The position numbers and the translations under genes were made by a program. From Streptomyces marokkonensis (lineage in GTDB: Bacteria > Actinomycetota > Actinomycetes > Streptomycetales > Streptomycetaceae), in assembly GCF_008312835.1 (NCBI RefSeq), contig NZ_VSKS01000009.1, positions 62,001 through 126,000 on the forward strand: DNA of 64,000 nucleotides. Direction: 5' to 3'. Shown one piece after another: positions 54,975 to 64,000 of the stretch. Under the pieces are notes generated by a model. It was not told the DNA's origin. It worked only from the letters and a program-made list of their open reading frames with translations, and did not search any database. The first letter of the stretch is position 1. Each line of letters opens with the position of its first letter.

Positions 54975-55172
54975 GGGAGTGGGTTCTCCTGGATTTGACG
55001 TGGTTGGGCACGGCGGAAATGCCGCGTGGGGTTGCGGTACCCGAGTGCCCGACGGACGCGTCAGCCGGAGGAGAGAGGGGTCCTGTGCGGCTGTCGAGTA
55101 CAGCTGACCATTCTGCCACACCCTGGGAGGCGCGTTTGCCACGGGGTGTGAGCGGGCGGGCACGCCGGAGCG
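54975..55172. other. rpsP upstream region
   Basis: Non-coding. A possible minus-strand -10 (CAGAAT, complementary to about 55110-55115) is seen, but no good -35. No riboswitch or ribosomal leader structure is recognised. Confidence 0.35.
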
Positions 55173-55206
55173 GCACCCGGCGTATCGGTGACCGTACGCC
55201 GGGTGC
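55173..55206 (-). terminator. terminator upstream of rpsP
   Basis: A perfect 12-bp stem (GCACCCGGCGTA/TACGCCGGGTGC) with a 10-base loop. It separates the SprT-like gene from the ribosomal operon. Confidence 0.8.
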
Positions 55207-55287
55207 GCGCCCATGCGTCCCGGCGGCACGACCGCCCGCGGTGACGGCGGCGCGGCTGGACGCGGCGGCGCAGGACGGCGGGCCGGT

Positions 55288-55310
55288 CCCGGCACCCACG
55301 AGGTGCCGGG
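55288..55310 (-). terminator. terminator of the SprT-like gene
   Basis: A perfect 9-bp stem (CCCGGCACC/GGTGCCGGG) with loop CACGA, two bases after the stop codon. Confidence 0.8.
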
Positions 55311-55312
55311 GG

Positions 55313-55909
55313 TCAGCTTGCCGCCGCTACTTCCGGAATGCGGAACGGCTTGCCGCAGCCGCCGCAGACGATCGGGGCCTGGGCCAGGACCGAGGGGACG
55401 ACGCGGACGTTGCGGCCGCAGTCGCAGACGGCCTTGACACGCACGCCGCCGCCCGAGGAACCGTGCCGTGCGGCCGGCCCGCGGAAGCTGCGGGCGGTGT
55501 CGCCCGCGGTCGCCGCGGTGTGGGCCTTGAGGGCGCGGTGCAGGCGTTCCGTCGTGGGACGGTAGCGGCGCTTCGCCTCGGGAGTGAGCGTGACCAGTGA
55601 GAAACCACTGCTGGGATGGGGCTCCTCGGGGTGGTCCAGGCCCAGTTCCTCGGCGATCGCGAGGAATCTGCGGTTGTGGTAGCGGCCGGCGCGGGATGTG
55701 TCGCGTACGCCGCGCGCTGCGGCGACGCCGTGGACTGCCTCGTGCAGCAGTCGTTCGAAGGAGAGCTCGTGACCGCACGCGGACGACGACTCCCCGATCA
55801 GAGACTCGGGCGCGGCAAGATCGGGCAATTCGGGGTGGTACCGCTGAATGTCGGCCCACGCCTGTGCCAGCTCTGCGGCGAGTACAGGTGGTGTCTGTGT
55901 CGTGCTCAC
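55313..55909 (-). CDS. SprT-like zinc metallopeptidase domain protein
   Basis: 198 residues. The helix with [12 protein letters not shown] contains the zincin motif HExxH, and downstream [15 protein letters not shown] gives the third ligand region. The C-terminal ~45 residues form a zinc ribbon ([15 protein letters not shown] ... [14 protein letters not shown], two Cys pairs). This resembles SprT/Spartan-type domains that bind or cleave proteins on DNA, but no substrate is known here. The GTG start at 55909 lacks a clear Shine-Dalgarno sequence; its position follows homologous starts as I recall them. Confidence 0.82.
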   Translation of the reverse strand: MSTTQTPPVLAAELAQAWADIQRYHPELPDLAAPESLIGESSSACGHELSFERLLHEAVHGVAAARGVRDTSRAGRYHNRRFLAIAEELGLDHPEEPHPSSGFSLVTLTPEAKRRYRPTTERLHRALKAHTAATAGDTARSFRGPAARHGSSGGGVRVKAVCDCGRNVRVVPSVLAQAPIVCGGCGKPFRIPEVAAAS

Positions 55910-56490
55910 GTAATGACAACGAGCGCGGGTACCTCTGTGTTCCGATTCCGGGGCATCCCAAATATTTTGCACGTACCCGTCAGTTGCCGCTGATGCGCTC
56001 TGACGAGGGCGGGTGCGCTGATCTGCGGAGAAGCCTCGCAGCTCACCTCAAGGTGGTGCGTAGGCTGACGTACGCCCCGCGCGTAAGCGGTCCATACGCG
56101 CCGGTGCGTGTGAGGTCCCGGGGTGCGCAAGGGGGCGTTTCGGCCGTCTCGCGGCGACAGGGCGCCCGGCCCCACCGGGAGCGCCACGCCCGCGACGTTA
56201 CCGGGTCCCCCACCGGCCCCGCGCACCGCCCCACCCCCCGCCCCTCCGGCCCGTCGGCCCTGGCCGGAACCGGCGCCCGGGTGCCCTCGCCATGTGGGAC
56301 GCACGGCCGCGGATTACCGGGATGTGAATTCTTGCCACTGGCACGAGCAACTACCAAGCCGCCGCCGCATTCCACTGGACGACACGTCGAGGGCGGAGTT
56401 TCCTGGCATACGGGGGGTGTGCGGGCGCACTGCACGGGGGCCAGGTAATCGGGCACTGCGGCAACTCTCGGCTGATTGGGGCGCTTACCT
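55910..56490. other. 581-base divergent intergenic region
   Basis: Separates the SprT-like gene from the methyltransferase gene. I see no coding frame with credible start and codon use, and no clear promoter or RNA element. Its AT content is locally higher around 56320-56350 and 55960-55985, where promoters might be. Confidence 0.5.
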
Positions 56491-57345
56491 ATGACACCTA
56501 CGCTCGTGCGGCAGCACCTGCCTCACACGGGGGCCTCCCCCCGCGTGGACCTGCGTGCACGCGCGCGTGACTGGTCCGAGATCCAGGAGCGGATGCTCGT
56601 ACCGCTCTACGAGGCCGTCTACGAGCGACTGGACGTGGGTCCCACGACACGACTGCTCGGTCTCGGCTGCGGCTCCGGACTGGCCCTGCTGATGGCGGCC
56701 TCGCGCGGTGCCACGATCACCGGCGTCGACGCCTCCGCCGACCGGCTGGCCCTCGCGCGCGAGCGGCTGCTGCCCGGCGAGCGGGAGGCTCACGCGCCTG
56801 CCGGCACCAGGATCGTGCACGGCTCACCGGCGGACACGGCCCGCGCGGACGCGTCCGCGTACACCGTGGTGACCGCGTTCGAGCCGATCGGCTGTCTCGC
56901 GGGAGACGCGGAGGGGCTCGGCGAACTGCTCGCCGAGGCGGTGCCGCTCGCCGGGCGCGGGGCGGCCGTGGTGCTGGCCGGCTGGGGTCCGCCGGAGCGG
57001 TGCGCCACGGCGTCCGTGCTCCGGGTGGCCGCCAAGCTCGCGGAGCCGCTGCGCGGCGGGGGCACCTGGCGCCCCACCGACCGCGACGACCTGGAGCGGG
57101 TCGCCGAGCGGGCGGGACTGCGGCCGGACGGTTCCGGGCGGGTGGCCTGCCCCTTCGGCTACGCCGACGCGGACAGCGCGGTGCGGGGCCTGAAGTCGAC
57201 CGGCCTGTTCGACCCGGCGATCACCGCCACGGACCAGGTGCAGGTCGACAAGGAGCTGACGGAAGCCCTGCATCCGTACCAGCGGCACGACGGAACCGTG
57301 TGGATGCCGAACGTGTTCCGGTACCTCGTCGCGCGCACCCCCTGA
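56491..57345 (+). CDS. SAM-dependent methyltransferase
   Basis: 284 residues. Class I Rossmann fold with RLLGLGCGSGLALLMAA (SAM glycine loop) near residue 60, ITGVDASADRLALARE (motif II acid), and the acceptor strand VVTAFEPIGCLAG. A methyltransferase-11-like domain is followed by a second half with ARLTKSTGLFDPAI-type sequence; the substrate is unknown. Start at ATG 56491 (MTPTLVRQHLPH); the frame also has ATG at 56476. Monocistronic, ending in a strong bidirectional terminator shared with ffh. Confidence 0.86.
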   Translation: MTPTLVRQHLPHTGASPRVDLRARARDWSEIQERMLVPLYEAVYERLDVGPTTRLLGLGCGSGLALLMAASRGATITGVDASADRLALARERLLPGEREAHAPAGTRIVHGSPADTARADASAYTVVTAFEPIGCLAGDAEGLGELLAEAVPLAGRGAAVVLAGWGPPERCATASVLRVAAKLAEPLRGGGTWRPTDRDDLERVAERAGLRPDGSGRVACPFGYADADSAVRGLKSTGLFDPAITATDQVQVDKELTEALHPYQRHDGTVWMPNVFRYLVARTP

Positions 57346-57351
57346 GACACA

Positions 57352-57389
57352 CCGCTGGGGCGCCCCTCGTTCGAGGGACGCCCCAGCGG
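57352..57389. terminator. bidirectional terminator between methyltransferase gene and ffh
   Basis: A stem of 11 + 5 pairs (CCGCTGGGGCG ... CGCCCCAGCGG with an inner CCCTC/GAGGG) and one mismatch, loop GTTC, between convergent genes. Confidence 0.85.
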
Positions 57390-57407
57390 CGCGGACCGGC
57401 GAGGGCC

Positions 57408-58958
57408 TCAGCCCATGAACTTCTTGAACTCGTCGGGCAGCTCGAAGTCCTTGCCGCCCTGCTGCGGCAGACCGAAGGCACTGCCGCCCTCCGCGGCGGC
57501 GGCACGGCGCGCGGCGGCCTCCTGCTCCTGCTGCTTGCGCTTCATCGGGTTGCCGGAGCGCTGCTTGCCCTTGGCCTGCTTCTGCTTCTTCTTCGCCCGG
57601 CCGGGACCGCCGCCCATGCCCGGCATCCCGGGCATCCCCGGCATGCCACCGCCCTGAGCCATGCGCGACATCATCTTCCGCGCCTCGAAGAACCGCTCGA
57701 CCAGGTTCTTCACCGCGCTGACCTCGACACCGGAGCCCTTGGCGATACGGGCACGGCGCGAGCCGTTGATGATCGTCGGCTCCTGGCGCTCGGCCGGGGT
57801 CATCGACTTGATGATCGCGGCGGTGCGGTCGACGTCGCGCTCGTCGAGGTTGTTGATCTGGTCCTTGATCTGACCCATGCCGGGCAGCATGCCGAGCAGC
57901 TTGCTGATGCTGCCCATCTTCCTGACCTGCTCCATCTGGGCCAGGAAGTCGTCCAGGGTGAAGTCCTGGCCCTTCTTCGACGCCAGCTTGGAGGCCATCT
58001 TCTCGGCCTCTTCCTGACTGAACGTCTTCTCCGCCTGCTCGATCAGGGTGAGCAGGTCACCCATGTCGAGGATGCGGGAGGCCATCCGGTCCGGGTGGAA
58101 GGCGTCGAAGTCGTCGAGCTTCTCACCGTTGGACGCGAACATGATCGGCTTGCCGGTGATCTGCCGGATCGACAGCGCCGCACCACCGCGCGCGTCACCG
58201 TCGAGCTTGGAGAGCACCACGCCGTCGAAGCCGACGCCGTCACGGAAGGCCTCGGCGGTGTTGACCGCGTCCTGACCGATCATCGCGTCGACGACGAACA
58301 GGATCTCGTCCGGGGAGACCGCGTCCCGGATGTCCGCGGCCTGCCGCATCATCTCCTGGTCGATGCCCAGGCGGCCGGCGGTGTCCACGATCACGATGTC
58401 GTGGACCTTGGTCCGCGCGAACTCGATGGAGTCCTTGGCGACCTTCACCGGGTCGCCCACGCCGTTGCCCGGCTCGGGCGCGTAGACGGCCACGCCCGCG
58501 CGCTCGGCGACGACGCTCAGCTGGTTGACGGCGTTCGGGCGCTGGAGGTCGGCGGCGACCAGCACCGGCGAGTGGCCCTGCTCCTTCAGCCAGCGGCCGA
58601 GCTTGCCCGCGAGGGTGGTCTTACCGGCACCCTGCAGACCGGCCAGCATGATCACGGTCGGCGGCTGCTTGGCGAAGCGCAGCCGGCGGGTCTCGCCGCC
58701 GAGCACGTGAACGAGCTCGTCGTTGACGATCTTGAGAACCTGCTGGGCGGGATTCAGCGCCTTGGAGACCTCGGCGCCCAGCGCCCGCTCCTTGACGTTC
58801 TTGATGAACGTGCGGACGACCGGCAGAGCCACGTCCGCTTCCAGCAGGGCGATGCGGATCTCACGCGCCGTGGCGTCGATGTCCGCTTCGCTCAGCCGGC
58901 CTTTTCCGCGGAGGTTTTTGAAGGTCGCGCTGAGGCGGTCGGAGAGAGTATCGAACAC
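57408..58958 (-). CDS. ffh: signal recognition particle protein Ffh
   Basis: 516 residues. It delivers nascent membrane proteins to the translocon with 4.5S RNA and FtsY. N domain, then GTPase G domain: GLQGAGKTTLAGKLG (G1), DLQRPNAVNQL, DTAGRLGID (G3) and SKLDGDARGG (G4), and the methionine-rich M domain (MMSRMAQGGGMPGMPGMPGM) that binds signal peptides and RNA. The start is GTG at 58958. The unusually long M-domain tail ends in Lys/Arg-rich sequence. Confidence 0.96.
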   Translation of the reverse strand: MFDTLSDRLSATFKNLRGKGRLSEADIDATAREIRIALLEADVALPVVRTFIKNVKERALGAEVSKALNPAQQVLKIVNDELVHVLGGETRRLRFAKQPPTVIMLAGLQGAGKTTLAGKLGRWLKEQGHSPVLVAADLQRPNAVNQLSVVAERAGVAVYAPEPGNGVGDPVKVAKDSIEFARTKVHDIVIVDTAGRLGIDQEMMRQAADIRDAVSPDEILFVVDAMIGQDAVNTAEAFRDGVGFDGVVLSKLDGDARGGAALSIRQITGKPIMFASNGEKLDDFDAFHPDRMASRILDMGDLLTLIEQAEKTFSQEEAEKMASKLASKKGQDFTLDDFLAQMEQVRKMGSISKLLGMLPGMGQIKDQINNLDERDVDRTAAIIKSMTPAERQEPTIINGSRRARIAKGSGVEVSAVKNLVERFFEARKMMSRMAQGGGMPGMPGMPGMGGGPGRAKKKQKQAKGKQRSGNPMKRKQQEQEAAARRAAAAEGGSAFGLPQQGGKDFELPDEFKKFMG

Positions 58959-59029
58959 GGCGGCGTCGGTCCTCGGGGTCGGGGGCGGAACTGGGCTGCC
59001 CTCCAGGGTATCCGGCCCAGCAAGCAAAT

Positions 59030-59063
59030 CGCCCCCACCCACTGCGTCGAGTGGACGGGGGCG
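59030..59063 (-). terminator. terminator between glnD and ffh
   Basis: CGCCCCC (59030-59036) and GGGGGCG (59057-59063) with an inner CACT/AGTG stem. Confidence 0.7.
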
Positions 59064-59177
59064 GATCCCCGCACCGCAGGGAGCAACCAAGAATCGTGAT
59101 GAGCTCGTCGTTCACGATCGGACCATTCCCGCGTCGGCGGGGAGCACAGCCGGTAAACGCTCAGAGCGACCACGAAG

Positions 59178-61619
59178 TCACGCCCGCAGCGCCTCCTCCA
59201 GCTTCCGGGCCACGGCCACCGCCTCCTCGGCCGGCAAAGGCACACCGCGCTCTTGCGTCACGTAAAAGGCGTCGACCGCGTTCGCGCCCAGCGTGCCGGC
59301 GTGCGCGCTGCGCACGCGCACGCCCGCGTCCTCCAGCGCCCGTCCGATGCGGAACAGCAGCCCGGGGGCGTCCTGCGCGCGGACCTCGATCACCGTGGCG
59401 TGCCGGGAGGCGGCCGGGGCGACCGTCACGCGCGGCGGGGGCGCGACCACCCCGCGCCGTCTCGGGTACGCGGCGTCCCGCTCGGCGAGGCGGCCCGCGA
59501 TGTCGAGGCTGCCGTCCAGGGCGCGTACGAGGTCGGCGCGGAGCCGGGCGGCCTGGGGAAGGGAGCCGTACTCGGCGGCGACCCGCCAGTCCAGCAGGAG
59601 CACGGAGCCGTCGACCCCGGCGGGGAGGTCCAGGGCCCGCAGCTCGGCGGTCCGCACGGTCAGCCGGTGCAGGGCGAGCACCCCGGCCGCCGCGGGCAGC
59701 ACGCCCGCCTGGTCGGGCACGGCGATGAGCAGCTCCACGCCCAGCGGCTCGGGGTCGCCGGAGGGTTCGGCGGACGGTTCGGTCTGGGCCCGCAGGGACA
59801 GCACGGGCGCGCCCGTGGCGACGGCCTCGAGGGCGAGACGCTCGTGCTCCGCGGTGTGTGCGGCCTCCGCGGGGTCGGCCGGGACGTCTCCGGACAGCAC
59901 GGCGGAGACCCGTCCGACCAGGTCGGCCACGAGCGAGGCGCGCCACGACGACCAGGCTGCCGGTCCGGTGGCGAGGGCGTCCGCCTCGGTGAGGGCGTGC
60001 AGCAGGTCGAGGGTGCCCTGGGAGCGGACGGCCTCGGCGACCGCGCGCACGGTGGCCGGGTCGTCCAGATCGCGCCGGGTGGCGGTCTCGACGAGCAGGA
60101 GGTGGTGGCGTACGAGGGTGGCGATCACGGCGACGTCGTGGTGCTCGAAGCCGATGCGGGCGGCCACGTCCTTGGCGATGACCTCGCCGGCCACCGAGTG
60201 GTCGCCGGGCCACCCCTTGCCGATGTCGTGCAGCAGCGCGGCGACCAGCAGCAGGTCGGGCCGGTGCACGCGCCGGGTGAACTCGGAGGCGCGCACGGCG
60301 GTCTCGATGAGGTGCCGGTCCACGGTCCACAGGTGGACGGCGTTGCGCTGGGGGCGGCAGCGGACCCGTTCCCAGTCCGGAAGCAGGCTGTTGACCAGGC
60401 CCTCCGCCTCCAGCGCCTCCCAGACCTGCACCGTGGGCCGACCGGAACCCAGCAGGGTCACCAGTTGTTCCCGCGCCTCGGCGGGCCAGGGTGTGGGCAG
60501 GGGGCGTGCGCCGGTCGCCATGCGCCGTACGGCGTGCAGGGAGAGCGGGAGGCCGGCCTGGGCGGCGGCGGCCGCGGCGCGCAGGGGAAGCACGGGGTCG
60601 CGTTCGGGGCGCGCGGCGCGGGCGAGTACCACCTCGCCGTCCTGTTCCACGACGCCCTCGGCCAGCGGGGAGCGCTCGGGCACCGGTTTGCCGCCGCCGA
60701 GGATGGCGCGCAGCCGGGGCCGTACCGCGCGGGAGCGCAGAACGCGCCCCACTTCGCGCCAGGTGACGTCACCCGCGTAGGCGATGACCCGCGCGGCCTC
60801 GTAGACCTGGCGCAGCAGCACGTCCGCGTCGAGCAGGCCGAGCTCGGCCGCGACCTGGTCCTGCTCCTGGAGCGCGAGCCGGTCGGTCGCCCGGCCGGTG
60901 GTCAGATGCAGGGCGTCGCGTACGTCGAGGAGCCGGCGGCGGGCGTCGGCCAGGCCCTCGCGCGGTGCGTCGGCGACCCAGGAGGCGGCCACCGCGCGCA
61001 GGGCGGTGGCGTCGCGCAGGCCGCCGCGGGCCTCCTTGAGGTCGGGCTCCAGGAGGTACTGCAGTTCGCCCTGCCGTCCGGCGCGTTCCTCGCACAACTC
61101 CCGCAGGGCGGGGAGACGTTTCGGCGCCTGGTTGCGCCAGTCGGCGAGCACGGCCGTACGCAGCGCGGTGGTGAGACCGAGGTCGCCGGCGATGTGCCGG
61201 GCGTCGAGCAGGCCGAGCTGGACCTTGAGGTCCTCGCCCGCGGTCCGGCGGGCCTCGGCCGGGGTGCGGACGGAGTGGTCGAGGGCGAGGCCGAGGTCCC
61301 AGACGGGGTACCAGAGGCGGTCCGCGAGAGCGGCGACCGCACGGGGGTCGCCGCCGTCGTGCAGCAGGAGCAGGTCGAGGTCGCTGCGCGGGGAGAGTTC
61401 CGCGCGCCCGTAGCCGCCCACGGCGACCAGGGACACTCCGCGCGACCCCTCGGTGCCGGCCGTGAACAGTCCGGTGAGCCACCGGTCCGTGAGGTCCGCG
61501 AGAGCGGCACGGCGCGGCGGCCCGGACCGCGCCTTCTCGTTGAGAAGGCGCAGCCGGGCCGCCGCGTAGCCGCTGGGTCCCGAGTCCTCTGCCTCGTTCT
61601 GCATGTCCGTCCTCGTCAC
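59178..61619 (-). CDS. glnD: bifunctional PII nucleotidyltransferase/hydrolase GlnD
   Basis: About 813 residues. It modifies GlnK; in actinobacteria this is adenylylation of Tyr51 rather than uridylylation. Nucleotidyltransferase domain with VAVGGYGRAELSPRSDLDLLLLHDG (G-S/G-x-x-DLDL catalytic pattern), then a HD domain for removal (LLLVAALLHDIGKGWPGDHSVAGE), then two C-terminal ACT domains (LLIAVPDQAGVLPAAAGVLAL; TVIEVRAQDAPGLLFRIG) that sense glutamine. Start chosen at GTG 61619 behind AGGAG; ATG at 61604 is also possible. Follows glnK. Confidence 0.93.
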   Translation of the reverse strand: MTRTDMQNEAEDSGPSGYAAARLRLLNEKARSGPPRRAALADLTDRWLTGLFTAGTEGSRGVSLVAVGGYGRAELSPRSDLDLLLLHDGGDPRAVAALADRLWYPVWDLGLALDHSVRTPAEARRTAGEDLKVQLGLLDARHIAGDLGLTTALRTAVLADWRNQAPKRLPALRELCEERAGRQGELQYLLEPDLKEARGGLRDATALRAVAASWVADAPREGLADARRRLLDVRDALHLTTGRATDRLALQEQDQVAAELGLLDADVLLRQVYEAARVIAYAGDVTWREVGRVLRSRAVRPRLRAILGGGKPVPERSPLAEGVVEQDGEVVLARAARPERDPVLPLRAAAAAAQAGLPLSLHAVRRMATGARPLPTPWPAEAREQLVTLLGSGRPTVQVWEALEAEGLVNSLLPDWERVRCRPQRNAVHLWTVDRHLIETAVRASEFTRRVHRPDLLLVAALLHDIGKGWPGDHSVAGEVIAKDVAARIGFEHHDVAVIATLVRHHLLLVETATRRDLDDPATVRAVAEAVRSQGTLDLLHALTEADALATGPAAWSSWRASLVADLVGRVSAVLSGDVPADPAEAAHTAEHERLALEAVATGAPVLSLRAQTEPSAEPSGDPEPLGVELLIAVPDQAGVLPAAAGVLALHRLTVRTAELRALDLPAGVDGSVLLLDWRVAAEYGSLPQAARLRADLVRALDGSLDIAGRLAERDAAYPRRRGVVAPPPRVTVAPAASRHATVIEVRAQDAPGLLFRIGRALEDAGVRVRSAHAGTLGANAVDAFYVTQERGVPLPAEEAVAVARKLEEALRA

Positions 61620-61648
61620 CCGGCGACTCCTGTTCCGTTCGTCCGCGG

Positions 61649-63324
<1,676 letters not shown>

Positions 63325-63420
63325 CGGCGTCTCCTCGTCGTTGGTACGGCCCCGTGCGGGCGAAGCCTTGAGCGGATTGAGGGGTGGGCCGGTTATGCGC
63401 CATGAGATTGGCGCAGCGCC

Positions 63421-63478
63421 GTTTCGGTGGAAGCCCCTCGTTGTTTCGCCGCCGTGACGAAGGCACCTGGCGTGTTAC
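63421..63478 (-). promoter_or_regulatory. GlnR-binding box array upstream of amtB
   Basis: On the minus strand GTCAC-n6-GAAAC (63458-63443) matches the GlnR a-b motif exactly. A second GAAAC (63425-63421) follows at exactly the 22-base period, with a weak a-site between. An extra GTAAC lies at 63478-63474. GlnR activates amtB-glnK-glnD under nitrogen limitation in S. coelicolor. Confidence 0.87.
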
Positions 63479-63550
63479 GGGTCGATGAACTGCCGGATCC
63501 GGGGCGCGCCGATCGTTATCGTGGCGCAACCTTCGGTGTGCGGCGGTGAG

Positions 63551-63582
63551 CCGCGGCCGTGGAGAGGAAGAGCCGGCCGCGG
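63551..63582 (-). terminator. hairpin downstream of nsdA
   Basis: CCGCGGCCG/CGGCCGCGG, a perfect 9-bp stem with a 14-base loop, about 87 bases beyond the nsdA stop. The element GCCGGCCGCGG is repeated at 63634-63644. Confidence 0.4.
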
Positions 63583-63668
63583 ACGGCCTCCGAATGACTG
63601 GCATGGGGGAGCCGAGTCGGGCAGTTCGGGAGGGCCGGCCGCGGCCGGGGTCCGGTGGTTCCCGGGGG

Positions 63669-64000
63669 TCAGACCGCCTCGGCGGTCTCGGGCAGCTCGA
63701 TCGCGAGCCGCTCGGTGAGCTCGACGACTTCGGCGAGGTCCCCGAAGTCGCGTACGGCGGTGTCGACCGTCTTTCGAATACGAGTGCTGACCCGCTCGGA
63801 GCGGACCTTCTTGGCCGCCTTGATGGCCTCGGTGGCGAGAATCGTGCTCTGCTCGGGCTCGCGCTGGAGCAGATGGACCGTGGCCATGCCGACCAGGTTG
63901 AGGGCGTAGGAGCGCTGGTGCTCTCCGCCCTCCCGGCCGAAGAGTTCCACGGCCCGCTTCATCAGCGGCTCGGCGAGCGAGGCGTAGGTGGGGCTGCGGC
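63669..64000 (-). CDS. nsdA: NsdA-type TPR regulator, C-terminal fragment (5' part outside the window)
   Basis: The last ~110 residues are visible (SLAEPLMKRAVELFG, then SYALNLVGMATVHLLQ, EAIKAAKKVRSERVSTR and ending LPETAEAV). Repeated helix pairs are TPR-like. Position next to amtB and the ending match NsdA, a negative regulator of sporulation and antibiotic production in S. coelicolor, as I recall it. Stop at 63669-63671; the 5' end lies beyond 64000. Confidence 0.8.
   Translation of the reverse strand, partial: RSPTYASLAEPLMKRAVELFGREGGEHQRSYALNLVGMATVHLLQREPEQSTILATEAIKAAKKVRSERVSTRIRKTVDTAVRDFGDLAEVVELTERLAIELPETAEAV

Overview
The window is a stretch of high-GC actinobacterial chromosome, almost certainly Streptomyces. 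Evidence: very high GC at third codon positions, many GTG/TTG starts, long antisense open frames, the sporulation sigma factor WhiG, four tandem type I signal peptidases, and the order nsdA-amtB-glnK-glnD-ffh ... rpsP-rimM-trmD-rplS-sipWXYZ ... whiG-rpsB-tsf-pyrH-frr-cdsA-rlmN. As far as I remember, this is collinear with the SCO5582-SCO5676 region of S. coelicolor. There is no phage, IS, CRISPR, tRNA or rRNA; this is core chromosome with a few accessory genes.

Layout. (a) 1-9.2 kb: a PucR regulator cut by the window edge, a membrane P-loop ATPase, 4-aminobutyrate aminotransferase, a TPR-like protein, a PAP2 phosphatase and a secreted GH18 chitinase preceded by a DasR-type operator. (b) 9.2-16.5 kb: a six-gene minus-strand polyamine operon in the order aldehyde dehydrogenase, potD, potA, potB, potC, FAD oxidoreductase. 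(c) 16.5-21.3 kb: NADAR protein, DUF4190 protein, adenosine deaminase, glycerophosphodiester phosphodiesterase and two small secreted or membrane proteins. (d) 21.3-24.9 kb: a second amine-catabolic module, an aldehyde dehydrogenase divergent from an Lrp/AsnC regulator plus class III aminotransferase. (e) 25-30.6 kb: an ABC ATPase/membrane pair, a VOC protein, a LOG-family protein, an LAETG sortase substrate with a clear promoter, and a DinB-like protein. (f) 30.6-34.6 kb: a thiamine ABC transporter under a TPP riboswitch. (g) 34.6-42 kb: rlmN, a PP2C/SpoIIE phosphatase, cdsA-frr-pyrH-tsf-rpsB. (h) 42-49 kb: M23 peptidase, TetR, whiG, dprA, comM, yraN, DUF2469, Nudix. (i) 48.8-55 kb: sipZ/Y/X/W, rplS, trmD, rimM, khpA, rpsP. 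(j) 55-64 kb: SprT-like protein, methyltransferase, ffh, glnD-glnK-amtB with GlnR boxes, and the 3' end of nsdA.

How they fit together. Segments a, b and d contain uptake (Pot), oxidation (FAD enzyme, two aminotransferases) and aldehyde oxidation steps that would take putrescine-like amines through aminobutyraldehyde and GABA towards succinate semialdehyde, with two candidate regulators (PucR, Lrp). Nitrogen sensing sits at the other end (AmtB, GlnK, and GlnD modifying GlnK). The middle is translation, protein export and envelope biogenesis. The best hunting results are cis-regulatory: a DasR box, a TPP riboswitch with its promoter, a GlnR box array, and unexplained repeats in front of both amine operons. 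There is also a same-strand sipX/sipY overlap of about 340 bp that looks like a frameshift. I found no convincing wholly new multi-gene system.
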